Part shown: positions 23,292 to 30,510 of the stretch, piece after piece
How the letters are laid out: every line of letters begins with the position of its first letter
Position numbering within the stretch: the stretch's first letter is position 1
DNA from: an uncultured Prevotellaceae bacterium
GTDB lineage: Bacteria; Bacteroidota; Bacteroidia; Bacteroidales; Bacteroidaceae
NCBI GenBank assembly: GCA_946411565.1
Contig: CAMKEM010000005.1
Span: 1-64,000 of the forward strand
DNA: 64,000 nt
Direction: 5' to 3'
Notes under the pieces: model-generated
The model's input: the letters and a program-made list of their open reading frames with translations, nothing else
The model's database searches: none
Told to the model about the DNA's origin: nothing
Translations under genes and position numbers: made by a program

Positions 23292-24346
23292 TCCTCATCG
23301 TGATAGAGGCAATTACATTGCTTTGACGGGTATTTCTTTATCAAATCCATATACATCTTTCTATCATTACGATGTAATTCATCAACAATAAGAACCTGAT
23401 ATCTCTTTTTCGGTGCTTTACTCTCCAACGCCAATGAAGTGTCAAGGAATTGGTGCGCCCATGAATAATCATAGGCCATAACTGCCTGAACAAATCTATC
23501 GACTTCACGCATTCCGCTACCTAACTTTCCTGCAATTATGGCATCTCTAAGTTTCTCAAGTTTCTTCTTGAAGAACGGATGTGGCCAAACTGCAATAGCT
23601 GACAACGCACTTTCTATATGAGGTTCTTCAAGATTAAAATTCTCCAATTCGGCTGCAATAAATTCCAAATCATTCGTATTATGGTATCTTGCCAATGCCA
23701 TCAGAAGTTCCTCGCATGGATGCTTTATATACAATTCACGAATACGATTATAATGAGCATCATCACTTGGAGGCATTTCCCTAAGTTTTTCCTTTAAGAA
23801 GTCATATATTGGAATATCAGGAGTGAACAAAGCGAGAGAGTCATTCATCAAAGAGTCTTGAACTGAGATATAACCTCTACTACGAGCACCACTAGCAAAC
23901 GAAAGGAACATACTTCCAGCGTGTTCTTTCCAGAAATAGTCATCACCTCCAACAGTCAATTTCGCAGTATCCTTATAATTGTCAAGAACCATCTTCTCCA
24001 AGCCATTATATCCCCTTGAGGCTAATGCCTTAAATGCAGTAACTCTTACAGCAGCACTATGACTCCTGTCATAAACAAGTTCTTTCAACTGTTCATCCGT
24101 ACAGAGGCTATCCAAAAAAGAAAAAGGTATCCTACGATGAACTCGCACTTTATTACCTTCATGCTGATACTCACTCAAATCTACCTGTTCAAGTATGCTA
24201 TCAACATTATAATTATGCCCATCCCTACTAAGATCAACGCAATTGTAATAATCCAGAATAAATAACATTTTGTCTAAATTACTTGGCTCATTACTACAAG
24301 CCGTTATCAAGAGTAATGATGATAATATTCCGAAAAGATTCTTCAT
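23273..24346 (-). CDS. Lipoprotein with helical-repeat pattern
   Basis: A 357-residue protein of unknown function. It has a lipoprotein signal (MKNLFGILSSLLLITACSNE, Cys at 17), so it should be membrane-anchored outside the cytoplasm. The rest is alpha-helical in pattern with HEAT-like segments such as SAAVRVTAFKALASRGYNGL (about residue 95) and a later SALSAIAVWPHPFFKKKLEKL. The last five residues come from a repeat element that supplies the stop codon, so the original C-terminus may have differed. It has its own promoter and is not obviously linked to the triad downstream. Confidence 0.75.
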   Translation of the reverse strand: MKNLFGILSSLLLITACSNEPSNLDKMLFILDYYNCVDLSRDGHNYNVDSILEQVDLSEYQHEGNKVRVHRRIPFSFLDSLCTDEQLKELVYDRSHSAAVRVTAFKALASRGYNGLEKMVLDNYKDTAKLTVGGDDYFWKEHAGSMFLSFASGARSRGYISVQDSLMNDSLALFTPDIPIYDFLKEKLREMPPSDDAHYNRIRELYIKHPCEELLMALARYHNTNDLEFIAAELENFNLEEPHIESALSAIAVWPHPFFKKKLEKLRDAIIAGKLGSGMREVDRFVQAVMAYDYSWAHQFLDTSLALESKAPKKRYQVLIVDELHRNDRKMYMDLIKKYPSKQCNCLYHDEEVTSNR

Positions 24347-24373
24347 TTGTCTTAGGTTTTGGTTTTATCAAGT

Positions 24374-24406
24374 GCAAAAGTAATTAAAAATCTTGACACC
24401 ACCAAA
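24374..24406 (-). promoter_or_regulatory. Promoter of the lipoprotein gene
   Basis: Minus strand TTTG (24403-24406), 20 bases, TACTTTTGC (24374-24382); the start codon is 28 bp on. Confidence 0.8.
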
Positions 24407-24429
24407 CATTTCATACAACAACCGACAGC

Positions 24430-24465
24430 CACTATTTTCCTTATTGTTACCCGTTACTTGTTACC
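24430..24465 (-). repeat. Three-frame TAA element, copy 5
   Basis: Minus strand GGTAACAAGTAACGGGTAAC then AATAAGGAAAATAGTG. It lies just outside the left inverted repeat of the transposase unit. Similarity with copy 6 extends to the shared word ACAGCCACTATTTTCC. Confidence 0.9.
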
Positions 24466-24496
24466 GCTCTGTATGATTGTCCGCAATTAGGTGGTT

Positions 24497-24592
24497 GCGC
24501 CCTGAAAGGGCAAGGTCTGCACTTAGCCCAGGGCATCGCCCTGTGGTATTATGTCCAACGCAATTCATTCGCCCTGAAAGGGCAAAAGCATT
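24497..24592. repeat. Left inverted repeat of the transposase unit (about 97 bp)
   Basis: Contains GCGCCCTGAAAGGGCAAGG, the palindrome AGCCCAGGGCATCGCCCTGT and a second GCCCTGAAAGGGCAAAAGC. It matches 25054-25152 in inverted orientation with scattered mismatches in the middle. Each half is a REP-like hairpin. Confidence 0.9.
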
Positions 24593-25047
24593 CAATCGGA
24601 TAAAACATACCTATCATCATATTCTACATTATATAGTCGTAAAAAGGTCAGATATTCATCATGGAAACTCAGTTTCTTGTGGTGCTCTGCCTGATTGGCA
24701 ACATATTCAACCACCTTATCGACTTGTGATTGGCTGACCGAAAATACAGCATAGCCACCTTGCCATGCAAAATGTTCGTAGCTTGAGGCTAATGCCTTTA
24801 TCCATCGGCTACTATTTCGTTTTACCTCTTCCACGAGATGTGCCACATTTTCATTCTTCGATAGCAAACACACTATATGAACATGGTCGCCTATACCACC
24901 AACACGAATGACTTTACAGCCGGTAGTATTGACCAATTGCCCTATATAACTGTGTACACGCTCCAAATGTTCATCGGCTATTTGTGGGCTGGTAGTCTTA
25001 ACGTGAAAGATGATGTGCAGATATATTTTGTATAGAGATTGTGCCAT
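24592..25047 (-). CDS. tnpA: Y1 (IS200/REP-associated) transposase
   Basis: A 151-residue HUH transposase. The nuclease histidines are in GGIGDHVHIVCLL (near residue 55). The catalytic tyrosine is the Tyr of VDKVVEYVANQAEHHKKLSF near residue 118, with Gln and His placed as in the family. Such enzymes cut and join single-stranded DNA at hairpins. No tnpB follows. The frame is intact, so it may be active. Its stop lies inside the left inverted repeat, and its promoter lies beyond the right one. Confidence 0.93.
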   Translation of the reverse strand: MAQSLYKIYLHIIFHVKTTSPQIADEHLERVHSYIGQLVNTTGCKVIRVGGIGDHVHIVCLLSKNENVAHLVEEVKRNSSRWIKALASSYEHFAWQGGYAVFSVSQSQVDKVVEYVANQAEHHKKLSFHDEYLTFLRLYNVEYDDRYVLSD

Positions 25048-25053
25048 ATTATT

Positions 25054-25152
25054 AATGCTTTTGCCCTTTCAGGGCGAACAAAATATCATTGGTCATATAA
25101 TACCACAGGGCGATGCCCTGGGCTATGTGCAAACCTTGCCCTTTCAGGGCGC
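25054..25152. repeat. Right inverted repeat of the transposase unit
   Basis: The inverted partner of 24497-24592, including GCCCTTTCAGGGCGAAC, ACAGGGCGATGCCCTGGGC and a terminal GCCCTTTCAGGGCGC. It starts 7 bp upstream of the tnpA ATG, so the tnpA mRNA leader folds strongly. Confidence 0.9.
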
Positions 25153-25188
25153 AATCCGTCATTTTATTCATATCTCTTGTTGCGTTCT

Positions 25189-25221
25189 GCAAAAGTAGTG
25201 ATAATTTCTCACTCTTCCAAA
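25189..25221 (-). promoter_or_regulatory. Promoter for tnpA
   Basis: Minus strand TTTG (25218-25221), 20 bases, TACTTTTGC (25189-25197). Transcription would cross the right inverted repeat before tnpA. Confidence 0.75.
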
Positions 25222-25428
25222 TATATTTATTAATATATCTGTGTTTTTTTAGAATTTTATTTCGCCCAATTTTCTAATTGGGGATAAATGTCAACTTAAT
25301 CTTTTAAAGAAACAAGTAGTTTTGCATTTCCCTACTCTGATTTTCTGTCGAACAAGGGCTTATCACATACCTACCCTCAATTGAGCATACTCAGTTGGTG
25401 GTAGTTGCTTGTTCATAAGCCATACAGC
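25222..25428. other. Gene-free spacer
   Basis: No gene. It contains a perfect small hairpin, CCCAATTTTCTAATTGGG, at 25264-25281 and a lone TAGTTTTGC -7-like box near 25318. I see nothing else. It is the first part of an 1159-bp gap between tnpA and the DUF3987 gene. Confidence 0.6.
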
Positions 25429-25464
25429 CACTATTTTCCTTATTGTTACCTGTTACTTGTTACC
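25429..25464 (-). repeat. Three-frame TAA element, copy 6
   Basis: Minus strand GGTAACAAGTAACAGGTAAC then AATAAGGAAAATAGTG. With copy 7, in the opposite direction, it brackets the purine-rich repeat 25468-25626. No gene reads into it. Confidence 0.9.
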
Positions 25465-25467
25465 ACC

Positions 25468-25626
25468 TTCTGCCTCCCATGCAAGTCCTATGTAAGTCCC
25501 TTGTAACTCCCATTTCCTCCCATTCTAAGGAACGGGCATGAAGCGGATTTGAAGCGAAGGAGAAACGGATCTGGAGCGGAGGCACAACGGAGGCAGAGCG
25601 GAGGCACAACGGAGGGAGAACGGAGC
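25468..25626. repeat. Short-period CGGAGGCACAA repeat tract
   Basis: The left part has pyrimidine-rich units (TCCTATGTAAGTCCCTT, also found exactly at 38062). The right part has 11-12-bp purine-rich units (GAAGCGGATTT, GGAGCGGAGGCACAACGGAG). The two halves are roughly complementary, so the tract can fold. Related tracts lie at 6.06 and 38.1 kb. Confidence 0.75.
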
Positions 25627-25654
25627 CACTATGGCGGGGAGAGCAAGCGGCCTC

Positions 25655-25682
25655 GGTAACAGGTAACAAGTAACAATAAGGA
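25655..25682 (+). repeat. Three-frame TAA element, copy 7 (variant order)
   Basis: GGTAACAGGTAACAAGTAAC then AATAAGG. The two spacer dinucleotides are swapped relative to the other copies. Confidence 0.85.
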
Positions 25683-25776
25683 TTTTTGTGAGACAGAATT
25701 TTACGGAAATATTCTAAGGAGTTTATATACCTTATTATATATAGAAATAATAAAATAGAAGAGCAGGTAGAACTGA

Positions 25777-25806
25777 ATTTCTTATTGTTACCCGTTACTT
25801 GTTACT
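25777..25806 (-). repeat. Three-frame TAA element, copy 8
   Basis: Minus strand AGTAACAAGTAACGGGTAAC then AATAAGAAAT. It lies in the gap before the DUF3987 cassette with no gene reading into it. Confidence 0.85.
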
Positions 25807-25858
25807 GCAAACTAATGGCAACGGCGAAACGTGAATGAGGACGCACCTTGCGGTGCTG

Positions 25859-25964
25859 AACTGACAATAATTACCAATCTTACCAATCTTCTACCAATAA
25901 AAATATTTTGATAAGATTTTAACTGATGGATTAAGATTGTGAAGATTGGTAATTATTGTCAGTT
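25859..25964. repeat. 23-bp perfect inverted repeat upstream of the DUF3987 cassette
   Basis: AACTGACAATAATTACCAAT CTT at 25859-25881 is repeated perfectly inverted at 25942-25964, around a 60-bp A/T-rich loop that holds further ACCAATCTT words. It could be an element end, an attachment site or an operator. Confidence 0.85.
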
Positions 25965-26033
25965 AAAAAACAGCTTGCTGTTTGCCGTGCAGGTTATGGC
26001 CTACGCGATCATAATAGCAAATTATGCTTGCGG

Positions 26034-26091
26034 AATTACCACACTATTTCGGCAAATTACCACACTAATTATAAAGAATAGCACACTAATT
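26034..26091. repeat. Three 21-bp-phased direct repeats (iteron-like)
   Basis: AATTACCACACTATTT, AATTACCACACTAATT and AATAGCACACTAATT. Their cores CACACTAATT begin at 26040, 26061 and 26082, exactly 21 bp apart and so on one face of the helix. They lie 20 bp upstream of the cassette promoter. Protein-binding iterons or operators are the natural reading. Confidence 0.8.
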
Positions 26092-26109
26092 CAGCACATG
26101 GGGAAAAGG

Positions 26110-26142
26110 CTTGGAGGTACGGGGAAATTGTTGTAATTTTGT
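26110..26142 (+). promoter_or_regulatory. Promoter of the DUF3987 gene
   Basis: CTTG (26110-26113), 20 bases, TAATTTTGT (26134-26142). It is close to consensus and excludes the ORF-track start at 26111. Confidence 0.6.
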
Positions 26143-26206
26143 AATCGTGAACGGGGCCGAGGGGCTCATAGTCGAACTCAAAATTATTAACTTTAACAAT
26201 TCAGCA

Positions 26207-28483
26207 ATGACACAGAGATTTACCAACATCGGTTACATGGATTCTTGTCGAAGCAAGACCATGAAGCGTCTTACTCCTGAGGCGCTTGAGACACTTACTA
26301 CCTCCAACGAGGTGAACAGCATCATGCGTCAGATTGAGGCGGAGGCTGATCAGGAGGCGAAAAGCAGGCTGAAGGGCAATCTGCCTGTGGTGCTCTTTGC
26401 TTGCCAGATGCCTGAGGATGGCGTGCGTCCAACGGCTGAGACTGCCATTCCAAGCGGGTTCTGCCTGCATGACTGGGATCACATCGAGGTGGATCCTCGC
26501 AAGCTCTACGATGAGCAGATTGCGGGCAAGGAAACGGAACTGGGCATCGTTCTTGCTCATGTCACTCCTCGTGGCGAAGGGCTCCGACTGGTGACTATCC
26601 TCCGTGAAGACGAGCGAATAACACAATGTCAGGAGAGGCTTGCAGCAACATTCGGGATGAGCCAGTTTGCCGACCGGAAGATCAAGGATCTGTCGCGCGT
26701 GTCATTCCTTCCCAGCAAGGACTACATGCTCTTCGTTGACAATGACAGGCTCTTCAATCATGTTCTCGAGGAGGGGAATAAGGATGAAGGGATGAAGGAT
26801 GAGGGGATGAAGGATGAGGGGATGAAGGATGAGGGGATGAAGGATGAGAGCCAGAATGCAGTTGAGGTGAAGGTGAGCGACAACTTCAACTATCAGGGCA
26901 TCAAGTTCAGCAGCATCATCGAGGCTCTGCTCCGACGAATAGCCACACAGGGTGAGCCTCGCGAGGGTGAGCGCAACGACGACCTCTTCATACTTGTGCG
27001 TGAGCTTCGCCACATCTGCGACTACAACTTCAACACGCTCTACATGCTCGTGGCTCCTTACTTCCCCACCCTTCCCGATGCCGAGATTCGTCGCACCATC
27101 AGCAACGCCCTTGCCACCAACGGTCGCACGATAACGCCCGTGATGAGAGGTGTGATTAGCGAGCTGAGAAACGTGAGCAACGCTTCTGACGAGACCGACA
27201 TCCAGCTGCCTCGTCTGCCTAAGCTCTCAGCCGTGGAGGAGATGATTCTCGCACACTACCCCAAGCATCTCCGTTCGCAGGTGTATATGGCTATGCTGCC
27301 AATCTGGGGCGTGTATGGCACACACATCCGCTTCAACTACATGGACGGCCGTGAGAACTCGCTCTCGTTTCAGACAGCCGTGGTGGGCAAGAGCAGTAGC
27401 GGTAAGGCATTCGCTGCGCATCTCTTCGACCTTATGACGAAGCGCATCCGCATTGAGGACAACATTGAGCGCCAGAAGGCTGCCGAGTATCTCGCCATCT
27501 GCAACAAGGCAAGCGATGCCTCTGAGAAGCCTGACGACCCTCGTCCGCGAGTGAAGCTCTTCGGCGACGACATCACCACAAGTCAGATGCTGGAGTATCT
27601 CGACAATCTCGACGGAGAACATGCCATTCAGTTCACGGAGGAGGTGGCTCGACTCTCGAAGGCGAAGAAGACGGTGTATGGCGATAATGACGACCTGCTG
27701 TGCAAGGCTTTCGACAACGCCATGGGCGGTAAGGAGAGCAAGAGCCATCTGACGCGCAACATACGCATACCTATCTATCTGAACTGCCTCTACTGCGGTA
27801 CTCCGGGCGGTATGCATAAGTTCTACAACAACCCTGAGGGTGGTCTTAACAACCGTGTGCTCTTCGCCTTCATGCCATCGGTGAGGATAAAGGGATTTCC
27901 GCACTATGAGAACCTTACCGAAGCGGAACAGGCACAGTTTGACGAGGCTTGCGACCTGCTCAGCGAGGCAGGCAAGGACGGAAGGAAGGTGGAGCTGCCT
28001 TGGCTTGAGAAGACCATCACGATGCTGAAGAACAAGTGGGACAAGGAGGATGACGAGAACCCTGACGAGGTGTGGTATGACCTGGGCAAGCGTGCCCTTG
28101 TGGTGGCTATGCGAGCAGGTGTGCTGCAATGGTATCTTCGCAGCTGTCCTACTGACGAGAAGCAGATTCGCGACATAGCGAAGGTGGTGAAGTGGACTGC
28201 CGAGGCTCACCGACTTGGGGTATATACCTTCTGTGGCAAGGACTACGAGGACATCAACGACATCGACAACTCTCTCATGCAGAAGCAGGGACGAATGTCG
28301 AAGAACAAGAAGCTGTTCTCTGTGCTTCCCGACCATTTCAGCGTGCAGGAGCTCATTGCCCTTCGTGTGCAGAATGGTGACAGCGCCAACGTGAAGATGG
28401 TGATAAGCCGATGGGTTGCTGACGGACTTATACGTAAGGTGTCGGAAGGATGCTACGAGAAGGTGCTGCAACTGGTGGCGTAA
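26207..28483 (+). CDS. BT4734/VirE-N plus DUF3987 protein (primase/helicase-like)
   Basis: About 758 residues from the ATG at 26207. The N-terminal 200 residues (SGFCLHDWDHIEVDP; GLRLVTILREDERITQCQER; DRKIKDLSRVSFLPS) fit the BT4734/VirE-N domain. A tandem MKDEG tract links this to a DUF3987-type region. That region has a P-loop-like VVGKSSSGKAFAAHLFDLM, FGDDITTSQMLEYL and the acidic pair in IQFTEEVARL. The end is a winged-helix-like stretch (SVQELIALRVQNGDSANVKM). Such proteins occur in phages and mobile islands and are thought to act in DNA replication. By eye its codons are more GC-rich than those of nearby genes. It leads a cassette with two unknown genes. Confidence 0.8.
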   Translation: MTQRFTNIGYMDSCRSKTMKRLTPEALETLTTSNEVNSIMRQIEAEADQEAKSRLKGNLPVVLFACQMPEDGVRPTAETAIPSGFCLHDWDHIEVDPRKLYDEQIAGKETELGIVLAHVTPRGEGLRLVTILREDERITQCQERLAATFGMSQFADRKIKDLSRVSFLPSKDYMLFVDNDRLFNHVLEEGNKDEGMKDEGMKDEGMKDEGMKDESQNAVEVKVSDNFNYQGIKFSSIIEALLRRIATQGEPREGERNDDLFILVRELRHICDYNFNTLYMLVAPYFPTLPDAEIRRTISNALATNGRTITPVMRGVISELRNVSNASDETDIQLPRLPKLSAVEEMILAHYPKHLRSQVYMAMLPIWGVYGTHIRFNYMDGRENSLSFQTAVVGKSSSGKAFAAHLFDLMTKRIRIEDNIERQKAAEYLAICNKASDASEKPDDPRPRVKLFGDDITTSQMLEYLDNLDGEHAIQFTEEVARLSKAKKTVYGDNDDLLCKAFDNAMGGKESKSHLTRNIRIPIYLNCLYCGTPGGMHKFYNNPEGGLNNRVLFAFMPSVRIKGFPHYENLTEAEQAQFDEACDLLSEAGKDGRKVELPWLEKTITMLKNKWDKEDDENPDEVWYDLGKRALVVAMRAGVLQWYLRSCPTDEKQIRDIAKVVKWTAEAHRLGVYTFCGKDYEDINDIDNSLMQKQGRMSKNKKLFSVLPDHFSVQELIALRVQNGDSANVKMVISRWVADGLIRKVSEGCYEKVLQLVA
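26777..26851 (+). repeat. 15-bp tandem repeat encoding (N/M)KDEG x5
   Basis: Five in-frame 15-bp units, AATAAGGATGAAGGG then ATGAAGGATGAGGGG three times and a final ATGAAGGATGAGAGC. It sits between the two domains of the DUF3987 protein and should vary in copy number by slippage without breaking the frame. Confidence 0.95.
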
Positions 28484-28490
28484 GAGGGGC

Positions 28491-28526
28491 GGTAACAAGT
28501 AACAGGTAACAATAAGAAAAATAGTG
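28491..28526 (+). repeat. Three-frame TAA element, copy 9
   Basis: GGTAACAAGTAACAGGTAAC then AATAAGAAAAATAGTG. It begins 8 bp after the DUF3987 stop, in the same direction. Confidence 0.92.
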
Positions 28527-28536
28527 TAGAAGAAAT

Positions 28537-28568
28537 TTTGTGGGGTGCAGGAATATTGCTATCTTTGC
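28537..28568 (+). promoter_or_regulatory. Promoter within the DUF3987 cassette
   Basis: TTTG (28537-28540), 19 bases, TATCTTTGC (28560-28568), a full consensus. A 14-bp inverted repeat (GTGGGGTGCAGGAA, and TTCTTGCACCCCAC at 28583) overlaps it and could be an operator. It would drive the next two genes through a long structured leader. Confidence 0.8.
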
Positions 28569-28662
28569 AAACGCATGAGGTGTTCTTGCACCCCACGGAA
28601 AGAAAATCTAAACATGGTGAGTTAGACGGATTAATTTTCAAGACTGCGAGGGCTGAAAGCCC

Positions 28663-28849
28663 GACACCTAACAGGGCAGTCCGTGAGGGCTGTCAATACG
28701 ATAGGTATATGGTGAAAGGAGCGCTGTAAGTGCGACACCTGTAAACTATGACTCTAGGTGTCGGTCCTACAGACCTCATTCCATAAATATCGACAAATAC
28801 AACAGCCCTTACGGACTGCCCTTTTAGGTGTCGCACCTACGGCGCTCTT
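28663..28849. repeat. Nested REP-like inverted repeats (REPIN-like)
   Basis: GACACCTAACAGGGCAGTCC GTGAGGGCTGT (28663-28693) is matched inverted at 28802-28832. A second pair, GAGCGCTGTAAGTGCGACAC (28719) and the inverted form ending GGCGCTC (28844), is nested with it, and a further AGGTGTCGGTCCTACAGACCT lies between. This is the arrangement of paired REP sequences moved by RAYT transposases, though the motif differs from the tnpA repeats at 24.5 kb. Confidence 0.8.
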
Positions 28850-28881
28850 TGTCGATTTTAATCTATAGAAAATCTATAAAA

Positions 28882-29904
28882 ATGTCATCAACTCACATTA
28901 AACAAACAATAAATATGAAAGAAAATATATTAAAAGACATACTGAATCGTTTTGACCACTTTATAAAGAATGTGGATTTCGACAATCTGCCTGAACGGGA
29001 TAGTGAGGACTATCGCGAGCTGCTGATGCAGACGGCTAACGACGGGATATTCTGCGATGGAAGATACAGCGCGAACACGGAATATACGCTTGAGGTATTC
29101 GAAAACCCTGACTATGCAAGCGAGAGCCGTAGTCTGGTTGCTATCAATGCCCTGAGCGAGAAAGACCGCGTGCGCTTCAGGTTCTATCTGGATCTGAAGG
29201 ATATGTGCTATCCTCTTTTCCGTGGCAAGAAGACAGACTGGTCGGCATGGCCTTGGAACATGGCAGACGGCGAGAGCAGCTTGGACAACAAGGAGCTGTA
29301 TGCCTTCATAACCGACTGCAAGTGGCCGAACCTGTCGGCAGCCATCCTGTATGACATTCACATGCTGATGATGAACGATGAGGAGAACTACACCAGCGTG
29401 GCTCGCAACGAGGTTTCGATGCACGTGTTCTATGGCATAAAATCGCACTGGGGAGGACATGACCAGTCAGAGGAGAAAAAGAAGAAACTCGTTGCAGCCA
29501 TAGGCAAGTGCGCCGACGACCTGTGGGCTGTAGAGAACCACATGAAGGTGGGAAGGCTCGTGTGCAAGGATATGCTCGAATTGTCGCTCTATGACGCTAT
29601 GGACACCTTTATCGACTCTACGTTCCGCTATCAGCAGGTGCTCATGGCGAGTGAGATGGCTGCATGGATAAGGGAGAACTGGACCATAGGCGAGAGACAT
29701 CCTGAGAAGGCAAAAGAGAAGGCGTTGTGGGCAAAGCTTGATGAGCTGAAAGCAAAGTATGACGTTAAGTCGCCAAACATGAACCACACCTGTCTCATCA
29801 TCGCCATTGACATACTCCAGATGTCGATGTTCTCGGAGGAAGAGGAGAACTTCGATGATGAGGATGAATGGATCGACGAGTCTGACGAAGATAAAACAGA
29901 GTAA
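28882..29904 (+). CDS. Uncharacterised acidic-tailed protein
   Basis: About 340 residues from the ATG at 28882 (another ATG at 28915 begins MKENILKDILNRFDHF). I recognise no family. It is soluble, with no signal or membrane segment, rich in Trp and acidic residues, and ends in an acidic tail (EEEENFDDEDEWIDESDEDK). Helical stretches such as CKDMLELSLYDAMDTFID and EMAAWIRENWTIGERHPE suggest an all-alpha fold. It ends 3 bp before the next gene, so the two are coupled. The DUF3987 gene is upstream. A role tied to that replication-like protein is possible but only inferred. Confidence 0.75.
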   Translation: MSSTHIKQTINMKENILKDILNRFDHFIKNVDFDNLPERDSEDYRELLMQTANDGIFCDGRYSANTEYTLEVFENPDYASESRSLVAINALSEKDRVRFRFYLDLKDMCYPLFRGKKTDWSAWPWNMADGESSLDNKELYAFITDCKWPNLSAAILYDIHMLMMNDEENYTSVARNEVSMHVFYGIKSHWGGHDQSEEKKKKLVAAIGKCADDLWAVENHMKVGRLVCKDMLELSLYDAMDTFIDSTFRYQQVLMASEMAAWIRENWTIGERHPEKAKEKALWAKLDELKAKYDVKSPNMNHTCLIIAIDILQMSMFSEEEENFDDEDEWIDESDEDKTE

Positions 29905-29907
29905 GGC

Positions 29908-30399
29908 GTGGAGTGGGAAGAAGAAATATTTGAGCCTCGGCCGAAGAAGGCGGTTGGGCGACCTGCGAGGAATCCTTTTCATACCGTAGAGTGTGAAGAG
30001 GATTTCATACGTCGCTGTAGGAATATGGTAGAGAGATATTATCACCCCACGCCTAACACGTATTCGGATTTCGTGTTTGCAGCAAGGAAGAAGACAAGCA
30101 AGTCGTGCTTCTGGGCGATGATCTTCATCTACTATATGGAAGAGAAAGGCATGGATGAAAATTATTCAGGCTTCATAGAGCGCGTGGTCAGCACGCTCGG
30201 CAACTCGGTGATATGCGACCGCCCTACTTTGAGCCGCACCATCGGGAGATTGCAGAATCTCTACATCACCATTGACGATGCCCGACTGACGGATATGGAT
30301 AATGACATAAGCATTTCAGAAGCTGACATGAAGGCTCGCAGAAAATACAGGAAGCAGTATGTGGATGTGGTGAGGTACTGGGAAGAGTGCCTGGGGTAA
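29908..30399 (+). CDS. Uncharacterised protein with AT-hook-like N-terminus
   Basis: A 163-residue protein of no known family. It starts at GTG, 3 bp after the preceding stop. Near the N-terminus, PKKAVGRPARNPFHT resembles an AT-hook (GRP core), followed by helices with several aromatics (NTYSDFVFAARKKTSKSCFW; IFIYYMEEKGMDENYSG). The C-terminus is basic and charged. It may bind DNA. Its stop codon is the first TAA of a three-frame stop element. It forms the end of the DUF3987 cassette. Confidence 0.75.
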   Translation: MEWEEEIFEPRPKKAVGRPARNPFHTVECEEDFIRRCRNMVERYYHPTPNTYSDFVFAARKKTSKSCFWAMIFIYYMEEKGMDENYSGFIERVVSTLGNSVICDRPTLSRTIGRLQNLYITIDDARLTDMDNDISISEADMKARRKYRKQYVDVVRYWEECLG

Positions 30400-30429
30400 C
30401 AAGTAACAGGTAACAATAAGGAAAATAGT
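30395..30429 (+). repeat. Three-frame TAA element, copy 10, containing a gene's stop codon
   Basis: GGTAACAAGTAACAGGTAAC then AATAAGGAAAATAGT. Its first TAA ends the 163-residue gene. Confidence 0.93.
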
Positions 30430-30478
30430 CTTGCTCGTTGTATAAACATGTACTTATTGCTGAAAAATCCCGTAAAAT

Positions 30479-30510
30479 TTTGTTGATTCATTTTTTTGTT
30501 GTACCTTTGC
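30479..30510 (+). promoter_or_regulatory. rtcB promoter
   Basis: TTTG (30479-30482), 19 bases, TACCTTTGC (30502-30510), a perfect consensus. It lies about 247 bp upstream of the rtcB start, implying a long leader. Confidence 0.85.

Larger units (their letters stand above)
24497..25152 (-). mobile_element. IS200/RAYT-type element
   Basis: A Y1 transposase gene bounded by about 97-bp inverted repeats made of two GCCCTGAAAGGGC palindromes and one CCCAGGGC..GCCCTGTGG palindrome each. Single-strand transposases recognise such hairpins. The inverted arrangement around a lone transposase fits a REP-associated tyrosine transposase locus better than a classic IS605. Confidence 0.8.

Noticed and set aside
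27227-28498. 423-residue minus-strand ORF opposite the DUF3987 gene
   Set aside because: It is the mirror of a strongly coding plus-strand frame, has Leu/His-rich low-information composition, and shows no family motif or promoter.
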